Shown here piece after piece: positions 18,309 to 28,984 of a stretch of DNA of 38,559 nt. The position numbers and the translations under genes are program-made. How positions within the stretch are numbered: the stretch's first letter is position 1; each line of letters starts with the position of its first letter. The notes beneath the pieces are model-generated. The model was not told the DNA's origin. It was given only the letters and a program-made list of their open reading frames with translations, and ran no database searches. This DNA comes from Desulfobacteraceae bacterium (lineage in GTDB: Bacteria > Desulfobacterota > Desulfobacteria > Desulfobacterales > Desulfococcaceae): positions 1 to 38,559 of the forward strand of contig JAABSQ010000609.1 of the NCBI GenBank assembly GCA_011390315.1. Direction: 5' to 3'.

Positions 18309-18824
18309 TTACCGCTCCCCTTCGTAGGGGAACCAGTCTGCGGTGCGGAGCTTTTCAACCTTGATGACCGCCACCTCGTTGGTATGGGTGTTGAAAACCA
18401 CTTTCCTGCCTTTTTCGCCGCCCACATCCTCCGATACGATGCGAATCCGTTTTCTGGCCAGAAGTTTACGGGCCACCTGAATGTTTTCCTGGCCGATGTT
18501 CTTTCCGGAGATCCCGGGATTGTAGGCTCCGCCGATGATCTGGGCTTCCAGGTGTCTCGGCTTGGACCCGTGGTCGGTCATCATCTGGACCAGGGTGAGG
18601 GTGGCGACATTGCCGTACCGGGCCGTTGCCAGGTGTTTCTCTTTGGTGAAGGGCAGCTGAAAATGGTTCATGCCCCCGATCCGGCGCTTGCGGTCATAGA
18701 TGCAGACCGCGACACAGGAGCCGAGCACGCCGGAGATGACGGTCGGTTTGGCGGCCAGAAAAATATACCCGGGTTCAAGGAAATAATTGATCGGGATCGG
18801 TTCTTTGGTGTGGGTGTTCGCCAT
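18309..18824 (-). CDS. cheD: Chemoreceptor glutamine deamidase CheD (copy 1)
   Basis: VLGSCVAVCIYDRKRRIGGMNHFQLP with catalytic Cys/His region; GGAYNPGISGKNIGQENIQVARKLL. Confidence 0.9.
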   Translation of the reverse strand: MANTHTKEPIPINYFLEPGYIFLAAKPTVISGVLGSCVAVCIYDRKRRIGGMNHFQLPFTKEKHLATARYGNVATLTLVQMMTDHGSKPRHLEAQIIGGAYNPGISGKNIGQENIQVARKLLARKRIRIVSEDVGGEKGRKVVFNTHTNEVAVIKVEKLRTADWFPYEGER

Positions 18825-18843
18825 AGTTCAAGGTGTCTGATAT

Positions 18844-19899
<1,056 letters not shown>

Positions 19900-20427
19900 T
19901 CAGAAGGCGTCCGAGGCATCCGCACCGGAATCGGTTTGGAAGAACCGGTCGGGGATGCCGCCGATGCCGTAAAGGCGAAGCTCGCATTTTTCATCTTCCA
20001 CCAGCAGGGCGGTGTCGCCCAGAAGGGTTTCTTCGGCGGCCGGGGCCGCCCCTTCGGGTTCGATGATTTTCGGGGTACCCACGTTGAAGATGGCCTGTTT
20101 GCCGGCGATTTCGGGCAAAAGGTTGCCGCAGACGACGTTGATCAATTCCTTCAAGGCGTCATACCGCTGGTCCGGGGTGGTGGCCTCGTTGTCATCCGCC
20201 CCCAGCATGTTTCCGGCCAATTCCGGAAGGAGCCGAGGCGACAGAGACATCACCAGCCGCCCCGAGAAGGGGCCCTCGAAAAAAACCTCGGTCACCACCG
20301 GCGGTTCGGCGGCGGATGGTTCGATCTCCGGTTCGAACCCTTCTTCGGGAAAGGAAAACATGAACGCGAGTTTTTCGAAAATCGCTTCCGTGACCCGACT
20401 TAGAATGTGATCAATCCGTTCCCGCAT
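19900..20427 (-). CDS. CheX/CheC-like chemotaxis phosphatase family protein
   Basis: FSGRLVMSLSPRLLPELAGNMLG ... DALKELINVVCGNLLPEIAGK; conserved E-x2-N helix. Overlaps the upstream cheY-like gene. Confidence 0.75.
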   Translation of the reverse strand: MRERIDHILSRVTEAIFEKLAFMFSFPEEGFEPEIEPSAAEPPVVTEVFFEGPFSGRLVMSLSPRLLPELAGNMLGADDNEATTPDQRYDALKELINVVCGNLLPEIAGKQAIFNVGTPKIIEPEGAAPAAEETLLGDTALLVEDEKCELRLYGIGGIPDRFFQTDSGADASDAF

Positions 20428-20809
20428 CGCTGCCCCCCAGGTTCATTATGTCTTTGACCGTATCCCGAATGGTTTCGGGCGTGAACGGTTTGTGAATGAA
20501 TGCGGCCCCTTTCCGGCGCAGCCGATCGATTCGGGCGTCGCTGCCCTCTGTGGAGATGATGATGATGGAGATGTCCTTGAGTTCCGGGTTGGCCCGCACC
20601 CGGTCGATCATCTCCTCGCCGTTCATGACCGGCATGTTGATATCCACAATGATCAGATCGATCCAGTGGCCCGACAGGACCTCGAGGCCTTCCTGTCCGT
20701 TGGCGGCCTGGTAGATCTTTCCCAAGGGCAACCCGCTCAGGCCCATGGTTTTGGATATCATCGCCCGCATGACGCTGCTGTCGTCCACGACCAGGACATT
20801 AATTTCCAT
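20411..20809 (-). CDS. CheY-like response regulator receiver protein
   Basis: VLVVDDSSVMRAMISKTM ... DLIIVDINMPVMNGEEMI ... IIISTEGSDARIDRLRRKGAAFIHKPFTPE. Confidence 0.92.
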   Translation of the reverse strand: MEINVLVVDDSSVMRAMISKTMGLSGLPLGKIYQAANGQEGLEVLSGHWIDLIIVDINMPVMNGEEMIDRVRANPELKDISIIIISTEGSDARIDRLRRKGAAFIHKPFTPETIRDTVKDIMNLGGSDAGTD

Positions 20810-20907
20810 GTGATTACCCCTCTATTCCTCCTTGACTTTTTCTCCAAACGCCCGGGACCCGGCCCTTGCGGTGGTTTCCTGAAAACGGACTCGGCGGCTC
20901 GACGGCT

Positions 20908-21381
20908 TTACAGTTCCCATTTCACATTGCTGCTGCTGACCATGATGCTGCCGGTGGCCAGTTCAAAATGGATGGTGCGGCTGGCGGTGCCGCCGATATC
21001 CTCCGCATCCAGAAGAACATTGTTTTTCCACAGGATTTTTTTGAGGACGATGTAGTTGCGTTCCCCGATCTTGAACATTTCATTGTTGCTCAGCGGGCGG
21101 CCGCACCCCGCGGCCTTGACCACCATCCGGTCTTTTTTTCCGCCCAGTTCGTAGACCGCCCTGAACAGCCTGGGCACCCCGGTATCCACGAACATGTAGG
21201 GTTTCTCAACGGCTTTTTCCGCATTGATTTTTGACAAGGGAAGCATGGCATGCAGGAGCCCCCCCACCCGGGCCACCGGATCATAGATCATCAGCCCCAG
21301 ACAGCTGCCCAGGGCGTGGGTGATTAACATATCTTCCCGGGTACCGACCTTCATATCCCCCACATACACGATGTGTTTCAT
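20908..21381 (-). CDS. cheD: CheD family protein (copy 2)
   Basis: ITHALGSCLGLMIYDPVARVGGLLHAMLPLSK; CheD catalytic region. Divergent from copy 1. Confidence 0.88.
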   Translation of the reverse strand: MKHIVYVGDMKVGTREDMLITHALGSCLGLMIYDPVARVGGLLHAMLPLSKINAEKAVEKPYMFVDTGVPRLFRAVYELGGKKDRMVVKAAGCGRPLSNNEMFKIGERNYIVLKKILWKNNVLLDAEDIGGTASRTIHFELATGSIMVSSSNVKWEL

Positions 21382-21408
21382 CTACCCAACCCACATTTGT
21401 CCATTACA

Positions 21409-22224
21409 TCATTTCCTGTAAACCGCCGGTCGAACGTACCGAAACTTGTGCTGAACCGCGGAGAGCCCTTCAGAGTGGCCCACAAACAGATATCCCCCTG
21501 AATCCAGCAGGGCCCAGAACCGGTTGATGAGACGTTGCTGGGTCTGCCGGTCGAAATAGATCATGACGTTGCGGCAGAAAATCACATCGAAGGGTCCTTT
21601 CATGGGCCAGGGGTCCATCAGATTGAGCCAGGCCAGTTGGACCATCCGGCGAACCTCCTCCTTGAGCCGATACTGCCGGCCGCCGGATTGCCGGCGTTTG
21701 GTAAAATATTTTTGAAGGAACATGGGGGGGACATCCCGAAGGACCTCTTCCCCGTATACCGCCTGTCTGGCCCGTTCCAGCATCCTCATGGAGATATCGG
21801 TGGCCAGTATTTTGATATCCGGGCAGCTGATCTCCTGAATATGCTCCCGCAGCAGAATCGCCAGAGAAAACGGCTCCTCCCCGGAAGAACAGGCGGCGGT
21901 CCAGAACCGCATCCGTCGCCGGTTCAGTTCGGGAAGGATGTGATCGCACAGGTAATTGAAGTGTTCGGGTTCCCGGAAAAAATGGGTTTTGTTGGTGGTC
22001 ATGACATCGACCATGAAACTCAATTCGCCCTGTCCTTCTTGGCTTTCGATGTAGTCCATGTATTCGTCGAAGCCGATCATCTTCAGTGCCCGGAGCCGTT
22101 TCATGAGCCGAGCCCGGACCAGGGCCTGTTTGCCGTCTTTGAGATTGATTCCGCAGAGCGAGTAGACGAGCTGAGCGACTTTTCTGAACTGTTTTTCAGA
22201 CAGTTCGGCAGAGTTGAGGTGCAT
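21409..22224 (-). CDS. cheR: Chemotaxis protein methyltransferase CheR
   Basis: TTNKTHFFREPEHFNYLCDHILPEL ... FWTAACSSGEEPFSLAILL ... DVIFCRNVMIYFDRQTQQRLINRF. Start taken at MHLNSAELSE (22224); ORF opens at 22242. Confidence 0.96.
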   Translation of the reverse strand: MHLNSAELSEKQFRKVAQLVYSLCGINLKDGKQALVRARLMKRLRALKMIGFDEYMDYIESQEGQGELSFMVDVMTTNKTHFFREPEHFNYLCDHILPELNRRRMRFWTAACSSGEEPFSLAILLREHIQEISCPDIKILATDISMRMLERARQAVYGEEVLRDVPPMFLQKYFTKRRQSGGRQYRLKEEVRRMVQLAWLNLMDPWPMKGPFDVIFCRNVMIYFDRQTQQRLINRFWALLDSGGYLFVGHSEGLSAVQHKFRYVRPAVYRK

Positions 22225-22254
22225 TGAATTCGGCTTTCCCAATATCCAAAGTCT

Positions 22255-24705
22255 CTAATCGGTATTGGCCAACCGCACCAATCCCCCCACATCCAGTATC
22301 AGCCCGACCCGACCGTCGGGCATAATGGCGCTTCCGGAAATGCCGGTGATGTTGCCCAGGGATTCCCCCAGGGTTTTGATGACGATCTGCTGGCTTCCGA
22401 TGAGTTCGTCCACCACCAGGCCGGCCTGGTGACCATCGTTTTCCACCACCACCGTGATCGCCTTGGGCAGTTCCGATTGGGCCTCCCGAACATCGAAAAG
22501 CTCGGCGATTCGAAACAGGGGAATCAGTTTGCCCTGAAGCTTGAGCATTTCCCCTTTGTGAAGCACCGTTGAGATATCTCCGGGGTTCGGCTGAACCGAG
22601 CGGATGATGGAAATGGTGGGAATGACGTATTTTTCGGGGCCCACACCCACGACCATACCGTCGATAATGGCCAGGGTCAGCGGAAGGCTCATTTTGAACA
22701 CCGCGCCCCGGCCCGGGGTGGCCTGGATCTCGACCTGGCCCCGAATGGCTTCGATATTCCGCCGGACCACATCCATTCCCACCCCCCGGCCGGAGACATC
22801 GGATACGATTTCGGCGGTGGAAAACCCCGGTTCGAAGATCAGGTTGTAAACCTCCCGATCGCTCATACCGCCGCCGTTTTCGATCAACCCCCGCTCCCGG
22901 GCCTTGGCGAGAATGGCCTCCCGGTCGAGACCCTTTCCGTCGTCCCGAACCTCCACCACCACGTTTCCGGCCGAATGGAAGGCCGACAGGTGAAGGGTGC
23001 CGTAGCGGGGTTTGCCCATCTTCTCCCGGACCTCGGGCAGTTCGATCCCGTGATCCAGGGCATTGCGAACCATATGGACCAGCGGGTCGTTGATGATGTC
23101 CACCATGTTGCGGTCGATTTCGGTGTCTTCCCCCTCGGTGATGAAGGAGACGTCTTTTCCTACCTTGCGGGAAAGGTCCCGGACCAGCCGGGCCATCTTC
23201 CGGAAGGTGGTTTTGAGGGGAATCATCCGCATGGACATGGACATGTTCTGAAGCTCCCGAACGATTTTGGTGGTGTGGGCCACCTTTTTCTGAAGCTCGT
23301 GGTGGGTTCCGCCGGCCACCAGTTGGTCCTGGGCCACCATGGAATGGGACACCACCAGTTCACCGACCATGTCGATGAACCGATCCAGTCGGTCGATGGG
23401 AACGCGAATGGAGGATTCCACCACCTGTTTGCCGGTCTGAAGCTTGGGCCGGCGGGTCAGGGCATCCGGTGAAGCCGCAGCCGGTTCGGCGACGGACGTC
23501 TCCGCTTCGGCGGATGAGGGCGGCGGAGAAACCGGTCGGGGCGCCGCCGGTTCGGAAACGTCCGAAATACCGGCCGCTTCCGGGGCGGCCAGAAGCCCGG
23601 TCAGTTCGTCATAGCCCTGAGGCTTGAGAAAGGGGCTGCCGTTGAGGGCGTCCTGCAGCAGGCGAAAGAGCTCCTTGAGCATGTCCACCGAACGCAGGGC
23701 CAGATCGGGATATCCGCCGGCATACCGGATTTCCCCGTCCCGAACCCGGCTCAGGAGGGATTCGGCGTGATGAGCCAGTTCGGTCATCAGGGCGAGTTCG
23801 AAAAAAGCCGATGTGCCTTTGATGTTGTGGAAGGCCCGAAACACGGTACTGACCGCTTCGATGTCTTCCGGATCGGATTCGAGGGTCAGCAGGGCCTCCT
23901 CCGCATTGGTGATGAGGTCCCCGCTTTCGGTGATGAAGGCGCCGATCAGGTCGAGGTCCGCATCCTCGGGAAGGTAGTCGGTGGATTCGGCTCCCGGCGC
24001 AGGTTTTTCAACCGCGGGTGTGTCGGTCGAAGCGGTATTGTTTTCCGATAGAGACGAGAGCGCTTCTTCCAGCGCCAAGCCGATATCGGTGATGGCATCC
24101 TCGGGAATGGTGAAGTCGGGATCGGCTTTTCTTTTGTCTACGACCTGGACCGCCAGGTGCAGGGCCTGTTCCGAGATTTCCCGGCAGGGGGCCGGACATT
24201 CCCGGGCGGCGACCACGGCGTCGATCATTCGACACAGCCGCTCCATTTCGGGGAAATCATCCGAATCGATCTGAAGCAGACAGGCGGCCGCGTCATTGAG
24301 GGTCATTTCCACAAATTCTTCGGGGTGGATCTCCTCCGAATCCGTTTCGGCGCGCGCGCTGTTTTTACTCAACACGCTGTCCAGGAGCTGTCCCGCCTCC
24401 CGGACCAGTACCTCCTTGTTGGGTCGGTCCTGAAGATAATGTTCCGCCGCGTCCAGGGATTCGATAATCGCATCCACCGATCCCAGGGTATCGGCGGCCC
24501 GGAGTTCGTTGACCGCCCGAATCCCTTTGACGCAAAGGCCCAGAAGCCGGTTGAGGTCCGATTTTTCCCCGTCCATTTCCCGAATCAGATCTTCGAGACC
24601 GGCGACCGCCTCCTTGAGCGCCGCCGGTTCGGTGAGGCCCCGATGATCGATTTCTTCTCTGATCCCTCTCAGGCGAGCGACAATGTCTTCATGGCTCGTT
24701 GGCAT
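22255..24705 (-). CDS. cheA: Chemotaxis histidine kinase CheA (copy 1) with a long N-terminal extension before HPt
   Basis: HPt FRAFHNIKGTSAFF, dimerisation/N/G boxes (HMVRNALDHGIE; DDGKGLD; FSTAEIVSDVSGRGVGMDVV) and a C-terminal CheW-like domain. Start at ATG 24705 (MPTSHED); the longer ORF overlaps cheY and is rejected. Confidence 0.95.
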   Translation of the reverse strand: MPTSHEDIVARLRGIREEIDHRGLTEPAALKEAVAGLEDLIREMDGEKSDLNRLLGLCVKGIRAVNELRAADTLGSVDAIIESLDAAEHYLQDRPNKEVLVREAGQLLDSVLSKNSARAETDSEEIHPEEFVEMTLNDAAACLLQIDSDDFPEMERLCRMIDAVVAARECPAPCREISEQALHLAVQVVDKRKADPDFTIPEDAITDIGLALEEALSSLSENNTASTDTPAVEKPAPGAESTDYLPEDADLDLIGAFITESGDLITNAEEALLTLESDPEDIEAVSTVFRAFHNIKGTSAFFELALMTELAHHAESLLSRVRDGEIRYAGGYPDLALRSVDMLKELFRLLQDALNGSPFLKPQGYDELTGLLAAPEAAGISDVSEPAAPRPVSPPPSSAEAETSVAEPAAASPDALTRRPKLQTGKQVVESSIRVPIDRLDRFIDMVGELVVSHSMVAQDQLVAGGTHHELQKKVAHTTKIVRELQNMSMSMRMIPLKTTFRKMARLVRDLSRKVGKDVSFITEGEDTEIDRNMVDIINDPLVHMVRNALDHGIELPEVREKMGKPRYGTLHLSAFHSAGNVVVEVRDDGKGLDREAILAKARERGLIENGGGMSDREVYNLIFEPGFSTAEIVSDVSGRGVGMDVVRRNIEAIRGQVEIQATPGRGAVFKMSLPLTLAIIDGMVVGVGPEKYVIPTISIIRSVQPNPGDISTVLHKGEMLKLQGKLIPLFRIAELFDVREAQSELPKAITVVVENDGHQAGLVVDELIGSQQIVIKTLGESLGNITGISGSAIMPDGRVGLILDVGGLVRLANTD

Positions 24706-24733
24706 ATCTCGTCCTTGTGGCGGGAACCCGCAT

Positions 24734-25120
24734 TTATTTACCGAGTATTCGGTTGATTTTTTCTTCCAGCTCATCCGACTTGAACGGCTTGGCGATGTAG
24801 CTGGTGAGGTCGGCCTTTCCGGTCTCGAAATCGATCTTGTCCTTGCCCTCGGCCGTGACCATGATGAAGGGGATGTCGGACAGGCGCTCATCGGAGCGCA
24901 CCTTTTCCAGCAGTTCCATGCCGGTCATGCCGGGCATGTTCCAGTCGCAGATAATCAGTTCGATGGGCGGATCGGTCTGGGCGTTGAGTTTTTCCCAGGC
25001 GCTGATTCCGTTATCCGCCTCAACCACGTTTTCGATCTGAATGCCTTTAAGTACCTTTTTAATAATCCTTCTCATGGTCGAAAAATCATCGACCACCAGT
25101 ACGCAGATGTTCTCCGTCAT
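24734..25120 (-). CDS. cheY: Chemotaxis response regulator CheY
   Basis: VLVVDDFSTMRRIIKKVLKG ... ELIICDWNMPGMTGMELLEKVR ... IMVTAEGK ... YIAKPF; classical CheY sequence. Confidence 0.95.
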   Translation of the reverse strand: MTENICVLVVDDFSTMRRIIKKVLKGIQIENVVEADNGISAWEKLNAQTDPPIELIICDWNMPGMTGMELLEKVRSDERLSDIPFIMVTAEGKDKIDFETGKADLTSYIAKPFKSDELEEKINRILGK

Positions 25121-25147
25121 GGGTCGCTCCTGTTTTTTTCGGAATCG

Positions 25148-27736
25148 TTAATGTGTTTTCGCCTGCCGCGGCTTTTCCTCTTCGTGGATCCGTTCGGCCA
25201 GTTCCATAATGCCGCCCGTATCCAGAATCAGTCCGACCTCTCCGTTGTTCAGAATGGTGCATCCCGACACCCCGGCGGTGTTGCCGATGTATTCGGGAAC
25301 CGACTTGATCACCGCCTGATGATGCCCGATAATTTCATCCACGAAAAGACAGAAATGTCTTGAATCCGATGCCGCGTTGATGAGAATGCCCTGGTCCAGG
25401 GCCTCGGTATCGGGTACCAGATTGTAAAGACGATGCAGCCGGATGACCGGCATAAAGCTGTCCCGCACCCGGACCCATTCCTGCCCGCCCGGAGTGGTGG
25501 TGATCTGTTCGGGGGTGGGCCGAAAGGATTCCCGAATGGTATGGATGGGCAGGGTATAAGAGACCGGACCGACCCGGATCAGCATTCCGTCCATCACGGC
25601 CATGGTCATGGGAATTCGAAGTGCGACTTCGGTCCCTTCTCCGGGGGTGGAGGCGATGTCGACCCGCCCCCGCAGTCTTTCGATATTCTTCTTGACCACC
25701 GCCATACCGATTCCGCGACCCGGGATATCGGCGATATCCTCCCGGGTGGAGAACCCGGATTCGAAAATGAATCGATACACCTCCTGGTCGGAACGGGCCC
25801 CGATGTCGTCCCCTTCGGCCAGTCCCCGGGCCACCGCCTGGGCCCGGATTTTTTCCGGATTCAGACCCGCACCGTCGTCGGAAAACCGGATCAGAATTTC
25901 CCCGCTCTCCTGCCGGGCCTCGATGCGGATCATTCCGGAAGCCTCCTTGCCTTTGGATCGGCGCACCTCCCGAGGCTCGATGCCGTGGTCGATGCTGTTT
26001 CGAATCAGGTGCATCAGGGGATCGACGATCTGTTCGAGGACGGTTTTATCCACCTCGGTATTCTCTCCCGCCACCGTCAAATTCACCGGTTTCCCGGTTT
26101 TGGAGGAGAGGTCCCGGACCAGTCGATTCAGTCGGCGAAAGGCGCCGGAGAGGGGAATCATTCGAACCGACATGGCCACATCCTGAAGTTCGGATATGAT
26201 CCTTCGCAGGCTATGGGCGGCGCGTTCGAAGTTGGTCAGGGTGAGGCCCTCCAGATCGGTGTTCCGGGTCACCATGGATTCGGCGGTGACCAGTTCCCCC
26301 ACCAGGTTGATCAGGAGATCCAGTCTGCCGAGGTCTACTCGAATGTCCTGCCGCATCACCCCGAGAGAGGATGGCAGACCGGCGGAACCGGGAAGGGTGG
26401 AGATTCTTTCCACCCCGGATTCGGCCGGTTTTTCCGGCACCATGCCGGCATCGGGTCCGGCGGCCGTGGCGGGAAAAAAAACGGCGGCCTGCGGAAAAGA
26501 GGCGGCGCCGCGGACCGACAACTCCCACAATCCTTCCTGAAGCAGATCGACCCCTTTCAGAAGCAGGTCCCGTTCGGTGTCCCCTATCTCCGCCGGTCCG
26601 TTCAAAAAACCGTTGAGAAAACGGGCCATTTCCCGGCTGAACCGTTCAAAAGATGTCAGCCCCAGAAGCCCGGCATGCCCCTGAAGACTGTGAATCAGGG
26701 GGAATGCCTCGCCGATTCGCTCTCGGTTTTTTTCCGGATCTTTGCCCATCCCGCTGAGGTGACGTTCGACCTTTTCCAGAAGATCATCCGAATCCAGAAC
26801 GAACTGGGCGATGGTATCGGAAGCGGGGGATTCGGGTTCCGGCGCTTCCGGGGGACCTGAATCCGGGCGGTCTTGATCGGCCTCCTCGTATGCTGCGGAG
26901 GGCTGGTGATCCGATTCGATCAGAGAGACCTCCCCTGAATCGCCGCTGATGAGAAGGGCATCGACATCCGGCAGGACTTCGATATCCAGGGCGAATATGC
27001 GATCCTCGGGAAGACCGGCGGCTTCATCGAGAAAATCGGGCCCCAAAATGGTGGAATAGAGGACGATGCACCAGAGGGGGCCGTCCGGAAGCGGTTCCGA
27101 CGGATCGATATCGGGCGGCGGCATGACCGCGTCTACGATCGTGCCGAGGCCCTGAAGGTCTTTGAAGATCCTGGCGGGGCTTTTGCCGCCGGTCTGCTCC
27201 GCCTGAATCAGATCATACCTCAATACATACAGGTATTCATGGGAAATCGGGATTTTTTTCAGGGTTTCCGGGGACATATCGAACCGGACATTCGAAAACC
27301 CCGTTCCGCCCGTGAAGCCGGAATCCGTCCGGTCGAAGGCGGGTGCCTCCGCGCCGGAGGCGGTCCATTCACAAAGCCGACGGTGAACCGGGTCGATATC
27401 GATCTCATCGCTGCGGAGGATATCCTCCATCATCGCCTTCAGCAGATCCACCCCGTCGAGGAGCACATCCACCATTCCCGGCCGCAGGGTTCCGGGGTCG
27501 TCCCGCACCTGATCCAGAAGGGTTTCCATCTCGTGGGCCAGGGTCTGCATTCGGGGAAGGGGAAGAAAACCGGCGCTCCCCTTGATGGAATGGATGTCTC
27601 GAAAGACCTGATGAATCAACTCCGCATCGGGGCCTTCTTTTCCCTGGGCGATCAGGAGAAGGTCCTGTTCAACCCTCTCGAGATGCTCACCGCCTTCCAG
27701 GGCGAATTCGGTCAAAATCGATTCATCGAAGTCCAT
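25148..27736 (-). CDS. cheA: Chemotaxis histidine kinase CheA (copy 2) with two HPt-like domains
   Basis: HPt1 FRDIHSIKGSAGFL (His49), second HPt-like FPLIHSLQGHAGLLGL (His349), kinase boxes (HLIRNSIDHGIE; DDGAGLN; FSTREDIADIPGRGIGMAVV) and a CheW-like C-terminus. Confidence 0.94.
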   Translation of the reverse strand: MDFDESILTEFALEGGEHLERVEQDLLLIAQGKEGPDAELIHQVFRDIHSIKGSAGFLPLPRMQTLAHEMETLLDQVRDDPGTLRPGMVDVLLDGVDLLKAMMEDILRSDEIDIDPVHRRLCEWTASGAEAPAFDRTDSGFTGGTGFSNVRFDMSPETLKKIPISHEYLYVLRYDLIQAEQTGGKSPARIFKDLQGLGTIVDAVMPPPDIDPSEPLPDGPLWCIVLYSTILGPDFLDEAAGLPEDRIFALDIEVLPDVDALLISGDSGEVSLIESDHQPSAAYEEADQDRPDSGPPEAPEPESPASDTIAQFVLDSDDLLEKVERHLSGMGKDPEKNRERIGEAFPLIHSLQGHAGLLGLTSFERFSREMARFLNGFLNGPAEIGDTERDLLLKGVDLLQEGLWELSVRGAASFPQAAVFFPATAAGPDAGMVPEKPAESGVERISTLPGSAGLPSSLGVMRQDIRVDLGRLDLLINLVGELVTAESMVTRNTDLEGLTLTNFERAAHSLRRIISELQDVAMSVRMIPLSGAFRRLNRLVRDLSSKTGKPVNLTVAGENTEVDKTVLEQIVDPLMHLIRNSIDHGIEPREVRRSKGKEASGMIRIEARQESGEILIRFSDDGAGLNPEKIRAQAVARGLAEGDDIGARSDQEVYRFIFESGFSTREDIADIPGRGIGMAVVKKNIERLRGRVDIASTPGEGTEVALRIPMTMAVMDGMLIRVGPVSYTLPIHTIRESFRPTPEQITTTPGGQEWVRVRDSFMPVIRLHRLYNLVPDTEALDQGILINAASDSRHFCLFVDEIIGHHQAVIKSVPEYIGNTAGVSGCTILNNGEVGLILDTGGIMELAERIHEEEKPRQAKTH

Positions 27737-27750
27737 GCACGTTCACCCTG

Positions 27751-28056
27751 TCAGGCGATTCGATAGGTTCGGTCGAGCCGCGTCAGACGAAACAGAATTT
27801 CAATATCCCGATCGGTGTGGATCATTTCGATTCGGCGGTCGGGGAATCGCCTGCCGATGAGATCGGAAAACACGACAAACACCCGAAGCGCTGCGGCATC
27901 GATGTCCCGAACCTTGGACAGATCAAACCGAATCCGCTTATGCCCGTTGTTCAAAAGGTCGAGGAGCAAGCGTCGAAAATCCTCCGACTCCCGGGAGACG
28001 ATATCTCCGGTCGGCTGAATCACCATCCAGTTCGATTGATCAATTATTTTGAACAT
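27751..28056 (-). CDS. STAS domain (anti-sigma factor antagonist-like) protein
   Basis: MVIQPTGDIVSRESEDFRRLLLDLLNNGHKRIRFDLSKVRDIDAAALRVFVVFSDLI; STAS fold pattern. Confidence 0.78.
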   Translation of the reverse strand: MFKIIDQSNWMVIQPTGDIVSRESEDFRRLLLDLLNNGHKRIRFDLSKVRDIDAAALRVFVVFSDLIGRRFPDRRIEMIHTDRDIEILFRLTRLDRTYRIA

Positions 28057-28092
28057 TTCCTTCTTCAGAACGACACTCGGTCGGCGGCCTCG

Positions 28093-28605
28093 TTAAGCGG
28101 TTTTTTCCAACAAAAGGATTTCTTCGGATTTCAAGACCTTGTCGATTTCGAGCAGGATCTTGACGCCGCCCTCGGCCTTGGCGATTCCCATGATGTAATC
28201 GGTGTCCAGTTTGGTCCCGAACCGGGGCGGCGGTTCAATCTCGTCCTTTCGAATGTTGAGAACTTCCGATACCGTATCCACCACCAGACCGATCATGATG
28301 TCGCCGGTTTCTCCTTCGATTTCCACCACGATGATGCAGGTCCGATCGGTATAATCGATGGCTTCCAAGCCGAATCGAAGCCTCAAATCGAGCACCGGAA
28401 TCACTTTGCCCCTGAGATTGATCACTCCCTTGACGTACTTCGGAGTCTGCGGAACCGAGGTGATGGGCATCATTCCGATGATCTCCTTGATCTTCAGAAT
28501 GCCGATGCCGTATTCTTCGTCCGACAGGGTAAAGGTCAGATATTTTCCTTCCTTATCTTGCACGTCTTTCGAGGTCTGGTCAAATGACTTTACCGACTTT
28601 TCCAC
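28093..28605 (-). CDS. cheW: Chemotaxis adaptor CheW
   Basis: YLTFTLSDEEYGIGILKIKEIIGMMPITSVPQTPKYVKGVINLRGKVIPVLDLRLRFGL; canonical CheW. Confidence 0.96.
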   Translation of the reverse strand: MEKSVKSFDQTSKDVQDKEGKYLTFTLSDEEYGIGILKIKEIIGMMPITSVPQTPKYVKGVINLRGKVIPVLDLRLRFGLEAIDYTDRTCIIVVEIEGETGDIMIGLVVDTVSEVLNIRKDEIEPPPRFGTKLDTDYIMGIAKAEGGVKILLEIDKVLKSEEILLLEKTA

Positions 28606-28779
28606 AGTTTGTCTCCTCCTTTCGGGATTTGAATGCGAGCCCCGAATCCCAGATGAATATCATGAAGCCGTGACACCCGACTTTGTACAGCCATCTTTCC
28701 CCCTTTTCAAGAGAATTTGTAACCATTTTGCCGGAATATAGAGATTCACCAAAGGGTATCGGCAAATTAATACTTTGAG

Positions 28780-28808
28780 TTGATAGAAAATGGATTGTCT
28801 TATATAGT
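28780..28808 (+). promoter_or_regulatory. Putative sigma70-type promoter for the + strand cheY-cheY-cheX genes
   Basis: TTGATA (28780-28785) - 17 bp - TATAGT (28803-28808), in an AT-rich divergent intergenic region. Confidence 0.5.
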
Positions 28809-28984
28809 ATAATAATTTATTTTGATTATCAATCATACCCTTCAGGAAGTCTTTCCAGGGGGGCAGGGGGGATGGGAGCCGGAATTCTTAAAACGCATCC
28901 TCGCTACCGGGAAAGATCGGGCGGGTTCGGCGCCGGATGACGGGAATTCGGATATTCATCGGTTTTTCAATCGAGGGAAGCGCA

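Noticed and set aside
24706-24891. N-terminal extension of the cheA1 ORF (MSACPTSPSSWSRPRARTRS...)
   Set aside because: Overlaps the cheY coding sequence in another frame and has low-complexity Ser/Arg composition; ATG 24705 is the better start.
25433-26860. 475-aa + strand ORF
   Set aside because: Antisense to the cheA2 kinase region; shadow ORF.
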